NCBI RefSeq assembly: GCF_016522535.1
Contig: NZ_JAEHOI010000001.1
Coordinates: 221,241 to 285,240 of the forward strand
DNA from: Leucobacter edaphi
Lineage (GTDB): Bacteria; Actinomycetota; Actinomycetes; Actinomycetales; Microbacteriaceae
Direction of reading: 5' to 3'
Length of the DNA stretch: 64,000 nt
Below the pieces are notes generated by a model. The model did no database searches and was not told the origin of the DNA. It saw only the letters and a program-made list of their open reading frames with translations. The stretch's first letter is position 1; the number at the start of each line of letters is the position of its first letter. The translations under genes were made by a program, and so were the position numbers. Shown here piece by piece: positions 9,900 through 19,514 of the stretch.

Positions 9900-10208
9900 A
9901 TGGCGGGACAGAAGATCCGCATCCGACTGAAGTCGTATGACCACGAGGTCATCGACAGCTCCGCGCGCAAGATCGTTGACACGGTCACCCGCGCCGGCGC
10001 CACGGTGATCGGCCCCGTGCCGCTCCCCACCGAGAAGAACGTGATCGCCGTTATCCGTTCACCCCACAAGTACAAGGACAGCCGCGAGCACTTCGAGAAG
10101 CGCACGCACAAGCGCCTCATCGACATCGTGGATCCCACTCCGAAGGCCGTCGATTCGCTCATGCGTCTCGACCTCCCGGCCGACGTCAACATCGAGATCA
10201 AGCTCTAA
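9900..10208 (+). CDS. rpsJ: Ribosomal protein S10
   Basis: 102 aa, canonical length. S10 belongs to the 30S head and also serves as NusE in transcription antitermination. It starts [19 protein letters not shown] and contains the conserved loop segment [22 protein letters not shown] at 9900 follows an A-rich stretch with AGAGAG. First gene of a continuous run of eleven S10-cluster genes; rplC begins 14 bases after its stop. Confidence 0.98.
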   Translation: MAGQKIRIRLKSYDHEVIDSSARKIVDTVTRAGATVIGPVPLPTEKNVIAVIRSPHKYKDSREHFEKRTHKRLIDIVDPTPKAVDSLMRLDLPADVNIEIKL

Positions 10209-10222
10209 GGGGGGATCCGGAA

Positions 10223-10876
10223 ATGTCTGCAGCACGCAATGTGAAGGGTCTCCTGGGCACCAAGCTCGGTATGACTCAGGTCTGGGACGCGGACGGCAAG
10301 GTCGTCCCCGTTACCGTCATCGAGGTGGCTCCCAACGTGGTCACCCAGATCCGCACCCCCGAGGTCGACGGCTACAGCGCCGTGCAGATCGCCGCGGGTC
10401 AGATCGATCCCCGTAAGGTCAACAAGCCGACCGCCGGTCACTTCGAGAAGGCGGGCGTCACGCCTCGCCGTCACCTGACCGAGGTCCGCACCTCCGACGC
10501 CGCCGAGTATGCACTCGGCCAGGAGCTCACCGTTGATGGCACCTTCGAAGCCGGTCAGAAGATCGACGTCGTCGGCACCTCCAAGGGCAAGGGCTTCGCC
10601 GGCGCCATGAAGCGTCACAACTTCAAGGGCGTCTCGGCATCGCACGGTGCGCACCGCAACCACCGCAAGCCGGGCTCCATCGGCGGCGCCGCGACCCCCG
10701 GTCGCGTCTTCAAGGGCCAGCGTATGCCCGGCCGCATGGGTGGGGACCGCGTGACGGTGCAGAACCTTACCGTTCAGGCGATCGACGCCGAGAAGGGTCT
10801 CATCCTGGTCAAGGGTGCGGTTCCCGGCGCTCGCGGTCGTCTCGTTTTCGTTCGCAACGCAGTGAAGGGGGCGTAG
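10223..10876 (+). CDS. rplC: Ribosomal protein L3
   Basis: 217 aa. L3 binds near the 3' end of 23S rRNA and is one of the first proteins in 50S assembly; its long loop reaches the peptidyl transferase centre. The family pattern [10 protein letters not shown] and the glycine-rich loop with [15 protein letters not shown] are present. It is preceded by GGGGGAT, and rplD follows after 3 bases. Confidence 0.98.
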   Translation: MSAARNVKGLLGTKLGMTQVWDADGKVVPVTVIEVAPNVVTQIRTPEVDGYSAVQIAAGQIDPRKVNKPTAGHFEKAGVTPRRHLTEVRTSDAAEYALGQELTVDGTFEAGQKIDVVGTSKGKGFAGAMKRHNFKGVSASHGAHRNHRKPGSIGGAATPGRVFKGQRMPGRMGGDRVTVQNLTVQAIDAEKGLILVKGAVPGARGRLVFVRNAVKGA

Positions 10877-10879
10877 TTC

Positions 10880-11533
10880 ATGGCTACCGCTACCAAGCTC
10901 GACGTGCTCGACGCCAAGGGGAAGAAGGCCGGGTCGGTTGACCTGCCGGAGAACCTCTTCGCCGTCGAGACCAACGTTCCGCTGATCCACCAGGTGGTCA
11001 CCGCTCAGCTCGCCGCTGCGCGTCAGGGCACCCACAAGACGAAGAACCGTGGCGAGGTCTCCGGTTCGGGCGTCAAGCCGTTCAAGCAGAAGGGCACCGG
11101 CCGCGCTCGTCAGGGTTCGGTCCGCGCTCCTGAGCACCGCGGCGGCGGCGTCGTCCACGGTCCCGTGCCGCGCGACTACGCGCAGCGCACGCCCAAGAAG
11201 ATGATTGCTGCAGCGCTTCGCGGCCTGCTCTCGGATCGCGCCCGCGCGAACCGCGTGCACGTCGTCGAGTCGTTCGGCATCGACGCCAAGCCCAGCACGA
11301 AGGCCGCACGCGAGTTCCTCGCGCAGGTTGCTCCGGGCAACCGCGTCCTCGTCGTCGTGACCCGCGAGGATGAGCTCACCGCGCTCAGCGTTCGCAACCT
11401 GCAGCACGTTCACGTGCTGTTCCAGGATCAGCTCAACGCCTACGACGTGGTCGTCAGCGACGATCTCGTCTTCACCAAGGCCGCCTTCGACGCCTTCGTC
11501 GCCGGCCGTGCCGCTCAGGAGGACACGAAGTGA
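10880..11533 (+). CDS. rplD: Ribosomal protein L4
   Basis: 217 aa. L4 lines the peptide exit tunnel with a long loop, here the basic segment [20 protein letters not shown] (about residues 63-82), and is the translational repressor of the S10 operon in some bacteria. Its stop overlaps the rplW GTG by 4 nt (GTGA). Confidence 0.98.
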   Translation: MATATKLDVLDAKGKKAGSVDLPENLFAVETNVPLIHQVVTAQLAAARQGTHKTKNRGEVSGSGVKPFKQKGTGRARQGSVRAPEHRGGGVVHGPVPRDYAQRTPKKMIAAALRGLLSDRARANRVHVVESFGIDAKPSTKAAREFLAQVAPGNRVLVVVTREDELTALSVRNLQHVHVLFQDQLNAYDVVVSDDLVFTKAAFDAFVAGRAAQEDTK

Positions 11534-11829
11534 GCCTGAACAAGTCCGCACACGACGTCATCATCCGCCCCATCGTTTCCGAGAAGAGCTACGGTCTCAT
11601 CGACGCGAACGGCCAGTACACCTTCGAGGTGCAGCCGAGCGCGAACAAGACCGAGATCAAGCTCGCGATCGAGCAGGTCTTCAACGTTCGGGTCGATAAG
11701 GTCCGCACGCTGAACCGCAAGGGCAAGACCCGCCGCACGAAGTTTGGCATGGGCAAGCGCAAGGACACCAAGCGCGCCATTGTCACGCTGAAGTCGGGTT
11801 CCATCGACATCTTCACGGCTGCGCTGTAG
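11530..11829 (+). CDS. rplW: Ribosomal protein L23
   Basis: 99 aa. L23 sits at the tunnel exit and docks trigger factor and SRP. It begins with GTG in a GTGA overlap with rplD and carries the family segment [12 protein letters not shown] 22-nt gap leads to rplB. Length and order are canonical. Confidence 0.97.
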   Translation: MSLNKSAHDVIIRPIVSEKSYGLIDANGQYTFEVQPSANKTEIKLAIEQVFNVRVDKVRTLNRKGKTRRTKFGMGKRKDTKRAIVTLKSGSIDIFTAAL

Positions 11830-11851
11830 AAGGGGCGAAAAGGAATACAAC

Positions 11852-12688
11852 ATGGCTATTCGCAAGTACAAGCCGACGACCCCGGGTCGTCGCGGCTCGA
11901 GCGTTGCTGATTTCGCTGAGATCACGCGCTCCACGCCCGAGAAGTCGCTGCTCCGTCCGCTCCCCAAGACCGGCGGCCGCAACAACCAGGGCCGGATCAC
12001 CACCCGTCACATCGGTGGTGGCCACAAGCGTCAGTACCGCGTCATCGACTTCCGTCGCAATGACAAGGACGGCGTGAACGCCCGCGTCGCGCACATCGAG
12101 TACGACCCGAACCGCACGGCGCGCATCGCGCTCCTGCACTTCGAGGACGGCACGAAGCGCTACATCATCGCCCCGAACAAGCTGAAGCAGGGCGACGTCG
12201 TCGAGTCGGGTCCCTCGGCCGATATCAAGCCGGGCAACAACCTGCCCCTCCGCAACATCCCCACCGGTACGGTCATTCACGCCATCGAGCTGAAGCCGGG
12301 TGGAGGCGCCAAGCTCGCCCGCTCCGCGGGTGCGTCGGTGCGTCTCGTCGCGAAGGACGGCCCCTACGCTCAGCTGCGTCTCCCCTCGGGTGAGATCCGC
12401 AACGTCGACGCGCGCTGCCGCGCGACCGTCGGCGAGGTCGGCAACGCCGAGCAGTCGAACATCAACTGGGGCAAGGCCGGCCGTATGCGCTGGAAGGGCG
12501 TCCGCCCGACCGTCCGCGGTGTCGTCATGAACCCGGTCGATCACCCGCACGGTGGTGGCGAAGGCCGCACCTCGGGTGGCCGTCACCCGGTCAGCCCCTG
12601 GGGTCAGAAGGAAGGCCGCACGCGGCACCCGAACAAGGAAAGCGACAAGCTCATCGTGCGTCGCCGCCCCACCGGTAAGAAGCGTTAG
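11852..12688 (+). CDS. rplB: Ribosomal protein L2
   Basis: 278 aa. L2 is essential for subunit joining and peptidyl transferase activity. The start [15 protein letters not shown] and the C-terminal motif [14 protein letters not shown], including the histidine long linked to activity, are both intact. An AAAAGGA ribosome site precedes ATG 11852. Confidence 0.98.
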   Translation: MAIRKYKPTTPGRRGSSVADFAEITRSTPEKSLLRPLPKTGGRNNQGRITTRHIGGGHKRQYRVIDFRRNDKDGVNARVAHIEYDPNRTARIALLHFEDGTKRYIIAPNKLKQGDVVESGPSADIKPGNNLPLRNIPTGTVIHAIELKPGGGAKLARSAGASVRLVAKDGPYAQLRLPSGEIRNVDARCRATVGEVGNAEQSNINWGKAGRMRWKGVRPTVRGVVMNPVDHPHGGGEGRTSGGRHPVSPWGQKEGRTRHPNKESDKLIVRRRPTGKKR

Positions 12689-12712
12689 TCGGCAGGTAGG
12701 AGAGAGTAGAAG

Positions 12713-12994
12713 ATGCCTCGTAGTCTCAAGAAGGGCCCCTTCGTCGATAACCACCTGCTGAACAAGGTGGTTGTCCAGAACGAAGCTGGCACCAAGAACG
12801 TGATCAAGACCTGGTCGCGCCGCTCGATGATCGTTCCGGCCATGCTCGGCCACACGATCGCGGTGCACGACGGTCGCAAGCACATCCCCGTGTTCGTTAC
12901 GGAGACCATGGTCGGTCACAAGCTGGGCGAGTTCGCGCCCACTCGCACCTTCCGCGGTCACGTGAAGGACGACAAGAAGGGCCGTCGCCGCTAA
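12713..12994 (+). CDS. rpsS: Ribosomal protein S19
   Basis: 93 aa. S19 forms the 30S head with S13 and S14 and contacts the A-site tRNA region. It starts [12 protein letters not shown], the family N-terminus, and contains [21 protein letters not shown] precedes the ATG, and rplV follows after 26 bases. Confidence 0.98.
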   Translation: MPRSLKKGPFVDNHLLNKVVVQNEAGTKNVIKTWSRRSMIVPAMLGHTIAVHDGRKHIPVFVTETMVGHKLGEFAPTRTFRGHVKDDKKGRRR

Positions 12995-13020
12995 CGCGGT
13001 GACGTGAAGGAGGAAGAGAA

Positions 13021-13401
13021 ATGGTGGAGTCGATCGCACGCGTGCGTCATATCCGCATCACCCCCCAGAAGGCCCGCCGCGTTGTCGACCTGGTTCGCGG
13101 GAAGAACGCAGAAGAGGCCCTGGCCATTCTGAAGTTCGCCCCCCAGGCTGCCGCGGAGCCCGTGTTCAAGCTTGTCGCCTCGGCGATGGCGAACGCGCGC
13201 GTCAAGGCCGACAAGGAAAACCTGCGTCTCAATGAGGACGAGCTCGTCGTGGCTCGCGCCTTCGTGGACGAGGGCGCAACGCTCAAGCGTTTCCGCCCCC
13301 GTGCTCAGGGCCGCGCGTTCCGTATCAACAAGCGGACCAGCCACATCACCGTCGTCCTGCAGACGGCGGACGAGCTCGCCGCTGCGAAGAAGGGAGCCTA
13401 G
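13021..13401 (+). CDS. rplV: Ribosomal protein L22
   Basis: 126 aa. L22 lines the exit tunnel; its beta-hairpin is a target of macrolide-resistance mutations. The pattern [21 protein letters not shown] at the start and the hairpin region ([20 protein letters not shown]) look wild type. AAGGAGG precedes ATG 13021. rpsC follows after 2 bases. Confidence 0.97.
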   Translation: MVESIARVRHIRITPQKARRVVDLVRGKNAEEALAILKFAPQAAAEPVFKLVASAMANARVKADKENLRLNEDELVVARAFVDEGATLKRFRPRAQGRAFRINKRTSHITVVLQTADELAAAKKGA

Positions 13402-13403
13402 GT

Positions 13404-14162
13404 ATGGGCCAGAAGATTCATCCCTACGGCTTCCGCCTCGGGGTCACGACCGACCACGTCTCGCGCTGGTTCTCGGACTCGACCAAGAAGGGTCAGCGCT
13501 ACGCTGACTACCTGGCCGAGGACATCAAGATCCGCCAGCACCTGACGAAGCAGCTCGATCGCGCCGGCGTCTCGCGCGTCGAGATCGAGCGCACCCGCGA
13601 CCGCGTCCGCGTGGACATCCACTCGGCGCGTCCCGGCATCGTGATCGGCCGCCGCGGCGCCGAGGCCGAGCGCATCCGCGCCGACCTCGAGAAGCTCACC
13701 GGCAAGCAGATCCAGCTGAACATCCTCGAGGTCAAGAACCCCGAGGCTGACGCTCAGCTCGTCGCACAGGGCATCGCCGAGCAGCTCGCTGCGCGCGTGG
13801 CATTCCGCCGCGCGATGCGCAAGGGCCTGCAGGGTGCTCAGCGCGCCGGTGCCAAGGGCATCCGTATCCAGGTCTCCGGCCGCCTCGGCGGCGCCGAGAT
13901 GAGCCGCTCGGAGTTCTACCGCGAGGGTCGCGTGCCGCTGCACACGCTCCGCGCGAACATCGACTACGGCTTCTACGAGGCGAAGACCACCTTCGGCCGC
14001 ATCGGCGTGAAGGTCTGGATCTACAAGGGTGACCTCACCAACAAGGAACTCGCACGCGAGCAGGCGGCCCAGAAGCCGTCCCGTGAGCGCGGCGACCGCC
14101 GCCGTGCGCCCCGTGGCGCACAGGCCGAGGCTGCACCCGCTGCAGCAGGAGCGGAGAAGTAA
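13404..14162 (+). CDS. rpsC: Ribosomal protein S3
   Basis: 252 aa. S3 lies at the mRNA entry channel and has helicase activity with S4 and S5. It starts [13 protein letters not shown] and has a KH domain around residues 60-110 with the signature [19 protein letters not shown]. The C-terminus ends in an Arg/Ala-rich tail from about residue 215, as in other actinobacteria. rplP starts after 2 bases. Confidence 0.98.
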   Translation: MGQKIHPYGFRLGVTTDHVSRWFSDSTKKGQRYADYLAEDIKIRQHLTKQLDRAGVSRVEIERTRDRVRVDIHSARPGIVIGRRGAEAERIRADLEKLTGKQIQLNILEVKNPEADAQLVAQGIAEQLAARVAFRRAMRKGLQGAQRAGAKGIRIQVSGRLGGAEMSRSEFYREGRVPLHTLRANIDYGFYEAKTTFGRIGVKVWIYKGDLTNKELAREQAAQKPSRERGDRRRAPRGAQAEAAPAAAGAEK

Positions 14163-14164
14163 GC

Positions 14165-14584
14165 ATGCTGATTCCCCGTCGAGTCAAGTACCGCAAGCAG
14201 CACCACCCCAGCCGCAGCGGCCAGTCGAAGGGCGGCAACAAGGTCGCCTTCGGTGAGTTCGGTATCCAGGCCCTCACGCCCGCATACGTGACGAACCGTC
14301 AGATCGAGTCCGCTCGTATCGCCATGACGCGTCACATCAAGCGTGGCGGCAAGGTGTGGATCAACATCTACCCGGACCGTCCCCTCACCAAGAAGCCCGC
14401 GGAAACCCGCATGGGCTCCGGTAAGGGCTCGCCCGAGTGGTGGGTTGCAAACGTCAAGCCGGGCCGCGTCCTCTTCGAGGTCGCCGGCGTCGATGAGGAG
14501 CTCGCACGTGAGGCGCTGACCCGCGCCATCCACAAGCTGCCCCTCAAGGCCCGCATTATCAAGCGCGAGGAGGGCGACGCGTAA
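14165..14584 (+). CDS. rplP: Ribosomal protein L16
   Basis: 139 aa. L16 organises the A-site tRNA region of the 50S subunit. It begins [19 protein letters not shown] and carries the signature [19 protein letters not shown] near residues 78-96. Its stop shares one base with the rpmC start. Confidence 0.98.
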   Translation: MLIPRRVKYRKQHHPSRSGQSKGGNKVAFGEFGIQALTPAYVTNRQIESARIAMTRHIKRGGKVWINIYPDRPLTKKPAETRMGSGKGSPEWWVANVKPGRVLFEVAGVDEELAREALTRAIHKLPLKARIIKREEGDA

Positions 14585-14892
14585 TGGCGATCGGTACCAA
14601 GGAACTGGCTATCACCGAGCTCGACTCGTTCGAGAACGAGCGTCTGGCTGAGGAGCTCAAGAAGGCCAAGGCCGAGCTCTTCAACCTGCGTTTCCAGTCG
14701 GCCACCGGCCAGCTGGAGAGCCACGGCCGCGTCCGTCAGGTGAAGCGCGACATCGCGCGCATCTACACGGTGCTCCACGAGCGCGAGCTCGGCATCCGGG
14801 CCACCCCGGCCGCCGCTCCCGCTCCGGCCAAGAAGAAGAGCACCAAGAAGACCGAGCAGGCGGACGCCGCCGCTGAGACGAAGGAGGCCTAA
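14584..14892 (+). CDS. rpmC: Ribosomal protein L29 with Lys/Ala-rich tail
   Basis: 102 aa, against roughly 65-75 for many bacteria. The L29 core (about residues 8-72) contains [15 protein letters not shown] and [15 protein letters not shown]29 sits at the tunnel exit beside L23. The extra 30 residues are low-complexity ([12 protein letters not shown] then acidic). Such tails are seen in Actinobacteria. One-base overlaps link it to rplP and rpsQ. Confidence 0.96.
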   Translation: MAIGTKELAITELDSFENERLAEELKKAKAELFNLRFQSATGQLESHGRVRQVKRDIARIYTVLHERELGIRATPAAAPAPAKKKSTKKTEQADAAAETKEA

Positions 14893-15167
14893 TGATGGCT
14901 GAGGTCGAGAAGGAACAGCGCGGCTACCGCAAGGCGCGCCGCGGCTACGTCGTCAGCGACAAGATGGACAAGACCATCGTCGTCGAGGTTGAGGACCGCG
15001 TGAAGCACCCGCTCTACGGCAAGGTCATGCGTCGTTCGTCGAAGGTCAAGGCCCACGACGAGCAGAACACCGCAGGCATCGGCGATCTCGTGCTCATCCA
15101 CGAGACCCGTCCGCAGAGCGCGACCAAGCGCTGGCGTCTGGTCGAGATCCTCGAGAAGGCGAAGTAA
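14892..15167 (+). CDS. rpsQ: Ribosomal protein S17
   Basis: 91 aa. S17 is an early-binding 30S protein with an OB fold. The segments [21 protein letters not shown] and [20 protein letters not shown] are diagnostic. Two in-frame ATGs (14892 and 14895) stand next to each other; the first overlaps the rpmC stop by a base. A 31-nt gap follows. Confidence 0.97.
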   Translation: MMAEVEKEQRGYRKARRGYVVSDKMDKTIVVEVEDRVKHPLYGKVMRRSSKVKAHDEQNTAGIGDLVLIHETRPQSATKRWRLVEILEKAK

Positions 15168-15198
15168 GCCTCGGGCTTACTGAGTAAGGAGTTAGCAA

Positions 15199-15567
15199 GT
15201 GATTCAGCAGGAATCCCGACTCAAGGTTGCCGATAACACCGGCGCCAAGGAGTTGCTTACCATTCGTGTTCTCGGCGGCTCGAAGCGTCGCTACGCCGGT
15301 CTCGGCGACACGATCGTCGCGACCGTCAAGGACGCGATCCCCGGCGGCAACGTGAAGAAGGGCGACGTCGTCAAGGCGGTCGTCGTTCGCACGCGCAAGT
15401 CGACCCGTCGCGCGGATGGCTCGTACATCGCGTTCGACGAGAACGCTGCCGTCATCCTCAAGGCCGACGGGGAGCCCCGCGGCACCCGTATCTTCGGGCC
15501 GGTCGGACGTGAGCTGCGCGACAAGCGGTTCATGAAGATCGTCTCGCTCGCACCGGAGGTGATCTAG
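15199..15567 (+). CDS. rplN: Ribosomal protein L14
   Basis: 122 aa, exact family length. L14 takes part in intersubunit bridges with 16S rRNA and binds RsfS. It starts with GTG: (M)[17 protein letters not shown], preceded by AAGGAG. First gene of the spc section, only 31 bases after rpsQ, so S10 and spc are probably one transcript. Confidence 0.98.
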   Translation: MIQQESRLKVADNTGAKELLTIRVLGGSKRRYAGLGDTIVATVKDAIPGGNVKKGDVVKAVVVRTRKSTRRADGSYIAFDENAAVILKADGEPRGTRIFGPVGRELRDKRFMKIVSLAPEVI

Positions 15568-15571
15568 TCCT

Positions 15572-15934
15572 ATGGGCGCAAAGATCAAGAAGGGTGACCT
15601 CGTCGAGGTCATCTCGGGCCCGTCGCAGGAGCGCGGCGGCTACAAGGGCAAGCAGGGTCGCGTCATCGAGGTGATCGCCGAGAGCGATCGCATCGTCGTC
15701 GAGGGCGTCAACTACATCACCAAGCACGTCCGCGTCGGCCAGTCCGACCGCGGCACGCGCGAGGGTGGTATCGAGACCGTTGAGGCGCCGATCCACGTGT
15801 CCAACGTCGCGGTCGTCGATCCCGAGACGAAGAAGCCGACCCGTGTCGGCTTCCGCGTCGAAGAGGTCGAGCGCGATGGCAAGAAGAAGACCGTGCGCGT
15901 GCGGTACGCCAAGACGTCTGGGAAGGACCTCTAA
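15572..15934 (+). CDS. rplX: Ribosomal protein L24
   Basis: 120 aa. L24 initiates 50S assembly. It contains the KOW-type segment [10 protein letters not shown] and GKQGRVIEV, followed by [13 protein letters not shown] is 4 bases after the rplN stop; the stop overlaps rplE by one base. Confidence 0.97.
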   Translation: MGAKIKKGDLVEVISGPSQERGGYKGKQGRVIEVIAESDRIVVEGVNYITKHVRVGQSDRGTREGGIETVEAPIHVSNVAVVDPETKKPTRVGFRVEEVERDGKKKTVRVRYAKTSGKDL

Positions 15935-16509
15935 TGACTGAGACTGCCGCAGCGACTGGCAAAATCCAGCCGCGCCTGAAGCAGAAGTACCGGAGCGACA
16001 TCGTTCCGCAGCTCCGCGAGGAGTTCGACTACGCCAACATCATGCAGGTTCCGGGGATCGTCAAGGTCGTCGTGAACACCGGTGTCGGCGAGGCGGCTCG
16101 CGACAGCAAGGTGATCGAGGGCGCGATCGCGGACCTCACCAAGATCACCGGTCAGAAGCCCATGGTCACCAAGGCCCGCAAGTCCATCGCGCAGTTCAAG
16201 CTGCGCGAGGGGCAGGCGATCGGCGCGCACGTCACGCTGCGCGGCGACCGTGCCTGGGAATTCCTTGATCGTCTGATCGGCCTGGCACTCCCGCGAATCC
16301 GCGATTTCCGCGGCCTTTCGCCCCGCCAGTTCGACGGAAACGGCAACTACACCTTCGGTTTGACCGAACAGAGTGTGTTCCACGAGATCGATCAGGATAA
16401 GATTGATCGGGTGCGCGGTTTCGACATCACCATCGTGACCACCGCCAAGACCGACGACGAGGGTCGTGCGCTGCTTCGCGCGCTCGGCTTCCCGTTCAAG
16501 TCGGAATAA
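15934..16509 (+). CDS. rplE: Ribosomal protein L5
   Basis: 191 aa. L5 binds 5S rRNA and the P-site tRNA elbow. It has an N-terminal extension of about 10 residues and then [30 protein letters not shown] and [15 protein letters not shown] are conserved. In many bacteria rpsN follows directly; here the next 125 bases hold only a hairpin before rpsH. Confidence 0.97.
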   Translation: MTETAAATGKIQPRLKQKYRSDIVPQLREEFDYANIMQVPGIVKVVVNTGVGEAARDSKVIEGAIADLTKITGQKPMVTKARKSIAQFKLREGQAIGAHVTLRGDRAWEFLDRLIGLALPRIRDFRGLSPRQFDGNGNYTFGLTEQSVFHEIDQDKIDRVRGFDITIVTTAKTDDEGRALLRALGFPFKSE

Positions 16510-16537
16510 CTTACAACTGAATAGTCCAAGCGGTGAA

Positions 16538-16563
16538 GGGTGCCCGGGATTTCCCGGGCACCC
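16538..16563 (+). terminator. Strong hairpin between rplE and rpsH
   Basis: GGGTGCCCGGG (16538-16548), loop ATTT, CCCGGGCACCC (16553-16563): 11 perfect GC-rich base pairs and a tetraloop. No U-tract follows. It lies in the only long gap of the spc cluster before rpsH, where rpsN is absent, and may attenuate or mark an RNA processing site. Confidence 0.6.
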
Positions 16564-16634
16564 CATCCGTGTGTCACCCAGGTCACGCACCGTGTAACGG
16601 TGCGTGAAACCAGGCGAGAAAGAAAGAGTCACTC

Positions 16635-17033
16635 ATGACGATGACTGATCCGGTCGCAGATATGCTGACCCGGCTGCGCAACGCAAACTCTGCGCATCAT
16701 GACGACGTTTCCCTCCCCGGCTCGAAGCTGAAGGAGCGGATCGCCGAGATCCTCAAGCGCGAGGGTTACATCAAGGACTGGAAGGTCGAGCCGGCACGCG
16801 TCGGGACGACCATCACCATGTCCCTCAAGTACGGCCCCAACCGCGAGCGCTCCATCGAGGGCATCAAGCGCGTGTCGAAGCCCGGTCTCCGGGTGTACGC
16901 GGGCTCCACCGAGATCCCGAGCGTGCTCGGTGGCCTCGGCATCGCGATCCTGTCCACCTCCTCCGGTCTTCTCACGGACCGTGAGGCCGAGCAGAAGGGC
17001 GTCGGCGGGGAAGTCCTCGCCTACGTGTGGTAA
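16635..17033 (+). CDS. rpsH: Ribosomal protein S8
   Basis: 132 aa. S8 binds helix 21 of 16S rRNA and is the spc operon repressor in E. coli. It begins [18 protein letters not shown] and ends with the family signature [30 protein letters not shown] lies before ATG 16635. It follows the long gap after rplE, so its expression may be set separately. Confidence 0.97.
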   Translation: MTMTDPVADMLTRLRNANSAHHDDVSLPGSKLKERIAEILKREGYIKDWKVEPARVGTTITMSLKYGPNRERSIEGIKRVSKPGLRVYAGSTEIPSVLGGLGIAILSTSSGLLTDREAEQKGVGGEVLAYVW

Positions 17034-17039
17034 GCCGTC

Positions 17040-17576
17040 ATGTCACGAATTGGTAAGCTTCCCATCGCCGTTCCCGGCGGTGTCGACGTCAAGATCGACG
17101 GCCAGAAGGTCACGGTCAAGGGCTCGAAGGGCGAGCTGTCGCTCGTCGTCGCCGAGCCGATCCGCGTCGCTCTCGAGGACGGTCAGGTCGTTGTGACCCG
17201 TCCCGACGAGGAGCGGAACTCCCGAGCGCTGCACGGTCTCACGCGCACGCTCATCAACAACAACATCATCGGGGTCACCGAGGGCTACGCCAAGCAGCTC
17301 GAGGTCGTCGGCACGGGGTACCGCGTGCAGCAGAAGGGCACGGGCCTCGAGCTCGCCCTCGGCTTCTCGCACCCGGTCAACGTTGACGCCCCCGAGGGCA
17401 TCACGCTCTCGGTCGAGGGCAACACCAAGATCACGGTGAGCGGCATCTCGAAGCAGGCGGTCGGTGAGACCGCTGCGAACATCCGCAAGCTGAAGAAGCC
17501 GGAGCCCTACAAGGGCAAGGGCATTCGCTACGCGGGCGAGAACGTCCGTCGCAAGGCAGGAAAGGCTGGTAAGTAA
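17040..17576 (+). CDS. rplF: Ribosomal protein L6
   Basis: 178 aa. L6 sits near the sarcin-ricin loop. It begins [17 protein letters not shown] and ends with [29 protein letters not shown] residues, both diagnostic. Six bases separate it from rpsH, and rplR starts 3 bases after its stop. Confidence 0.98.
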   Translation: MSRIGKLPIAVPGGVDVKIDGQKVTVKGSKGELSLVVAEPIRVALEDGQVVVTRPDEERNSRALHGLTRTLINNNIIGVTEGYAKQLEVVGTGYRVQQKGTGLELALGFSHPVNVDAPEGITLSVEGNTKITVSGISKQAVGETAANIRKLKKPEPYKGKGIRYAGENVRRKAGKAGK

Positions 17577-17579
17577 CCC

Positions 17580-17954
17580 ATGGCCGCTTCAGTGTCCCGG
17601 GCAAAGGGCCGTTCGGCTGCGCGCGTGCGCCGCCACACCCGCCTGCGTAAGAAGATTGTCGGTACGGAGGCGCGTCCCCGTCTCGTCGTGACCCGCTCTG
17701 CGCGTCACGTGTTCGTCCAGGTCGTCGACGATTCGAAGGGCATCACCGTCGCTTCGGCGTCGACGATGGAGTCGGATCTTCGCTCGTTCGAGGGCGATAA
17801 GACCGCGAAGGCGCGCAAGGTCGGCGAGCTCGTCGCCGAGCGTGCCAAGGGCGCCGGTGTCGAGGCGGTCGTGTTCGACCGCGGCGGCAGCAAGTACGCC
17901 GGTCGCGTCGCAGCGATCGCCGACGGCGCTCGCGAAGGGGGGCTGACCCTGTGA
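17580..17954 (+). CDS. rplR: Ribosomal protein L18
   Basis: 124 aa. L18 binds 5S rRNA with L5. [19 protein letters not shown] and the end segment [19 protein letters not shown] are conserved. Its stop overlaps the GTG of rpsE by 4 nt. Confidence 0.97.
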   Translation: MAASVSRAKGRSAARVRRHTRLRKKIVGTEARPRLVVTRSARHVFVQVVDDSKGITVASASTMESDLRSFEGDKTAKARKVGELVAERAKGAGVEAVVFDRGGSKYAGRVAAIADGAREGGLTL

Positions 17955-18658
17955 GCAACGAAACGAAGGAGCAGGAAGTGTCTGCAGAGGCCCAGGCTGA
18001 GACGCAGGCCGCGCAGGCCCCGGCTCAGGATCACCGTAACGAGCCCCGTGAGCAGCGTCGCGGAAGCCGCGACCGCGGCACCCGTGGCGAGCGCGGTGGC
18101 CGCGATCGCAACGAGAGCCAGTTCCTCGAGCGCGTCGTCACGATCAACCGCGTGTCGAAGGTCGTCAAGGGCGGCCGTCGCTTCAGCTTCACCGCGCTCG
18201 TCGTGGTGGGCGATGGCAACGGCACCGTCGGTGTCGGCTACGGCAAGGCGAAGGAGGTGCCCCTCGCCATCTCCAAGGGTGTCGAGGAGGCCAAGAAGAA
18301 CTTCTTCCGCGTGCCCCGCGTCGGCAGCACGATCCCTCACCCGGTCCAGGGCGAGGCAGCCGCGGGCGTTGTCCTGCTGCGTCCGGCCGCTGCCGGTACC
18401 GGTGTTATCGCCGGTGGCCCGGTTCGCGCCGTCCTCGAGTGCGCCGGCATCCACGACGTCCTGAGCAAGTCGCTCGGTTCGTCGAACACCCTGAACATCG
18501 TGCACGCGACCGTTGAGGCGCTGCAGCAGCTCGAGGAGCCCCGCTCCGTCGCAGCTCGCCGCGGCCTCGACTTCGACCGCGTCGCCCCGGCCCGCATCGT
18601 GCGCGCCGAGGCGAAGGCTGCGGCCGACGCTGCCGCGAAGGCAAAGGCAGGTGCGTAA
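17951..18658 (+). CDS. rpsE: Ribosomal protein S5 with long N-terminal extension
   Basis: 235 aa, longer than the ~166 of E. coli. The first 55 residues are low-complexity (Glu/Gln/Ala, then Arg/Gly repeats), as in other high-GC actinobacteria. The S5 core follows: [23 protein letters not shown] and [20 protein letters not shown]5 helps unwind mRNA at the entry site. GTG at 17951 overlaps rplR; the stop shares a base with rpmD. Confidence 0.97.
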   Translation: MSNETKEQEVSAEAQAETQAAQAPAQDHRNEPREQRRGSRDRGTRGERGGRDRNESQFLERVVTINRVSKVVKGGRRFSFTALVVVGDGNGTVGVGYGKAKEVPLAISKGVEEAKKNFFRVPRVGSTIPHPVQGEAAAGVVLLRPAAAGTGVIAGGPVRAVLECAGIHDVLSKSLGSSNTLNIVHATVEALQQLEEPRSVAARRGLDFDRVAPARIVRAEAKAAADAAAKAKAGA

Positions 18659-18846
18659 TGGCGAAGAGCCTGAAGATTACGCAGACGAAGTCCGTTATCA
18701 GTGAGAAGCAGAACCAGCGCGACACGCTCCGCAGCCTGGGCCTCAGGAAGATCGGCCAGACGGTCGTTCGCGAGGACACCAAGGCGAACCGCGGATACGT
18801 GCGTGCGGTTGCTCACCTGGTAGAGGTTGAGGAGATCGACGCATGA
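18658..18846 (+). CDS. rpmD: Ribosomal protein L30
   Basis: 62 aa, standard length. [28 protein letters not shown] and the end VAHLVEVEE define the family. It overlaps rpsE by one base and rplO by four (ATGA). Confidence 0.96.
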   Translation: MAKSLKITQTKSVISEKQNQRDTLRSLGLRKIGQTVVREDTKANRGYVRAVAHLVEVEEIDA

Positions 18847-19304
18847 GCGAGAAGAACGAGGAGCGCCAGCAGGTGCTGAAGGCGCACCACCTGCGCCCCG
18901 CGCCCGGCTCGAAGACCGCCAAGACCCGCGTGGGTCGCGGTGAGGCTTCGAAGGGCAAGACCGCCGGCCGCGGTACCAAGGGCACCAAGGCCCGGTACCA
19001 GGTCAAGGCCGGCTTCGAGGGTGGGCAGATGCCGCTGCACATGCGCACCCCGAAGCTCCGCGGGTTCAAGAACCCGTTCCGCACGGAGTACCAGGTCGTC
19101 AACGTTGCCAAGCTCGCAGAGCTCTACCCCAAGGGTGGCGACGTGACGGTCGAGGATCTCGTGGCCAAGGGTGCCGTCCGCAAGAACCAGCCCGTCAAGG
19201 TGCTGGGCGACGGCGACCTCCAGGTCAAGCTCGTCGTCTCGGTGGACAAGGTCTCCGGCTCGGCTGAGCAGAAGATCGTCGCCGCTGGCGGAGAGATCAA
19301 GTAA
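18843..19304 (+). CDS. rplO: Ribosomal protein L15
   Basis: 153 aa. L15 is a late 50S assembly protein. The Gly/Arg-rich loop [20 protein letters not shown] and the segment [20 protein letters not shown] are typical. Last gene of the spc transcript; a hairpin with a T-run follows 55 bases downstream, and secY then has its own -10. Confidence 0.97.
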   Translation: MSEKNEERQQVLKAHHLRPAPGSKTAKTRVGRGEASKGKTAGRGTKGTKARYQVKAGFEGGQMPLHMRTPKLRGFKNPFRTEYQVVNVAKLAELYPKGGDVTVEDLVAKGAVRKNQPVKVLGDGDLQVKLVVSVDKVSGSAEQKIVAAGGEIK

Positions 19305-19359
19305 GGGCTCCTCGGAGCTCATACGAACTCGAGGATGACTCGAGCGACGGGGGAGAGGT

Positions 19360-19398
19360 CGGACGGCGAATAGCCGTCCGGTCTCGACCCCGTTTTTC
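19360..19398 (+). terminator. Probable terminator after rplO
   Basis: CGGACGGC (19360-19367), loop GAATA, GCCGTCCG (19373-19380), and 13 bases later TTTTT (19393-19397). It separates spc from secY-adk-map. Confidence 0.6.
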
Positions 19399-19450
19399 GT
19401 CGCGGGCCACCAATCGGGTGGGCCCGTGGCAGCACATTCCCGCTGGCGTG

Positions 19451-19456
19451 TAGGCT
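19451..19456 (+). promoter_or_regulatory. -10 box of a secY promoter
   Basis: TAGGCT at 19451-19456, 58 bases before the secY start. No good -35 is seen at 17 or 18 nt, so this is tentative. Confidence 0.35.
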
Positions 19457-19514
19457 AGTGCAATGGCTTCCCGTCCACAGACGGTGGCCCCATGACGTCC
19501 CCAGGAGGCAGATT

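Noticed and set aside
16510..16634. Hidden rpsN (S14) gene
   Set aside because: The 125-base gap is too short for even the 61-aa zinc form, and no CxxC reading was found.
19458..19514. SecY starting at GTG 19458
   Set aside because: That start lies two bases from the -10 box and adds 19 unrelated residues; TTG 19515 has AGGAGG and the family N-terminus.
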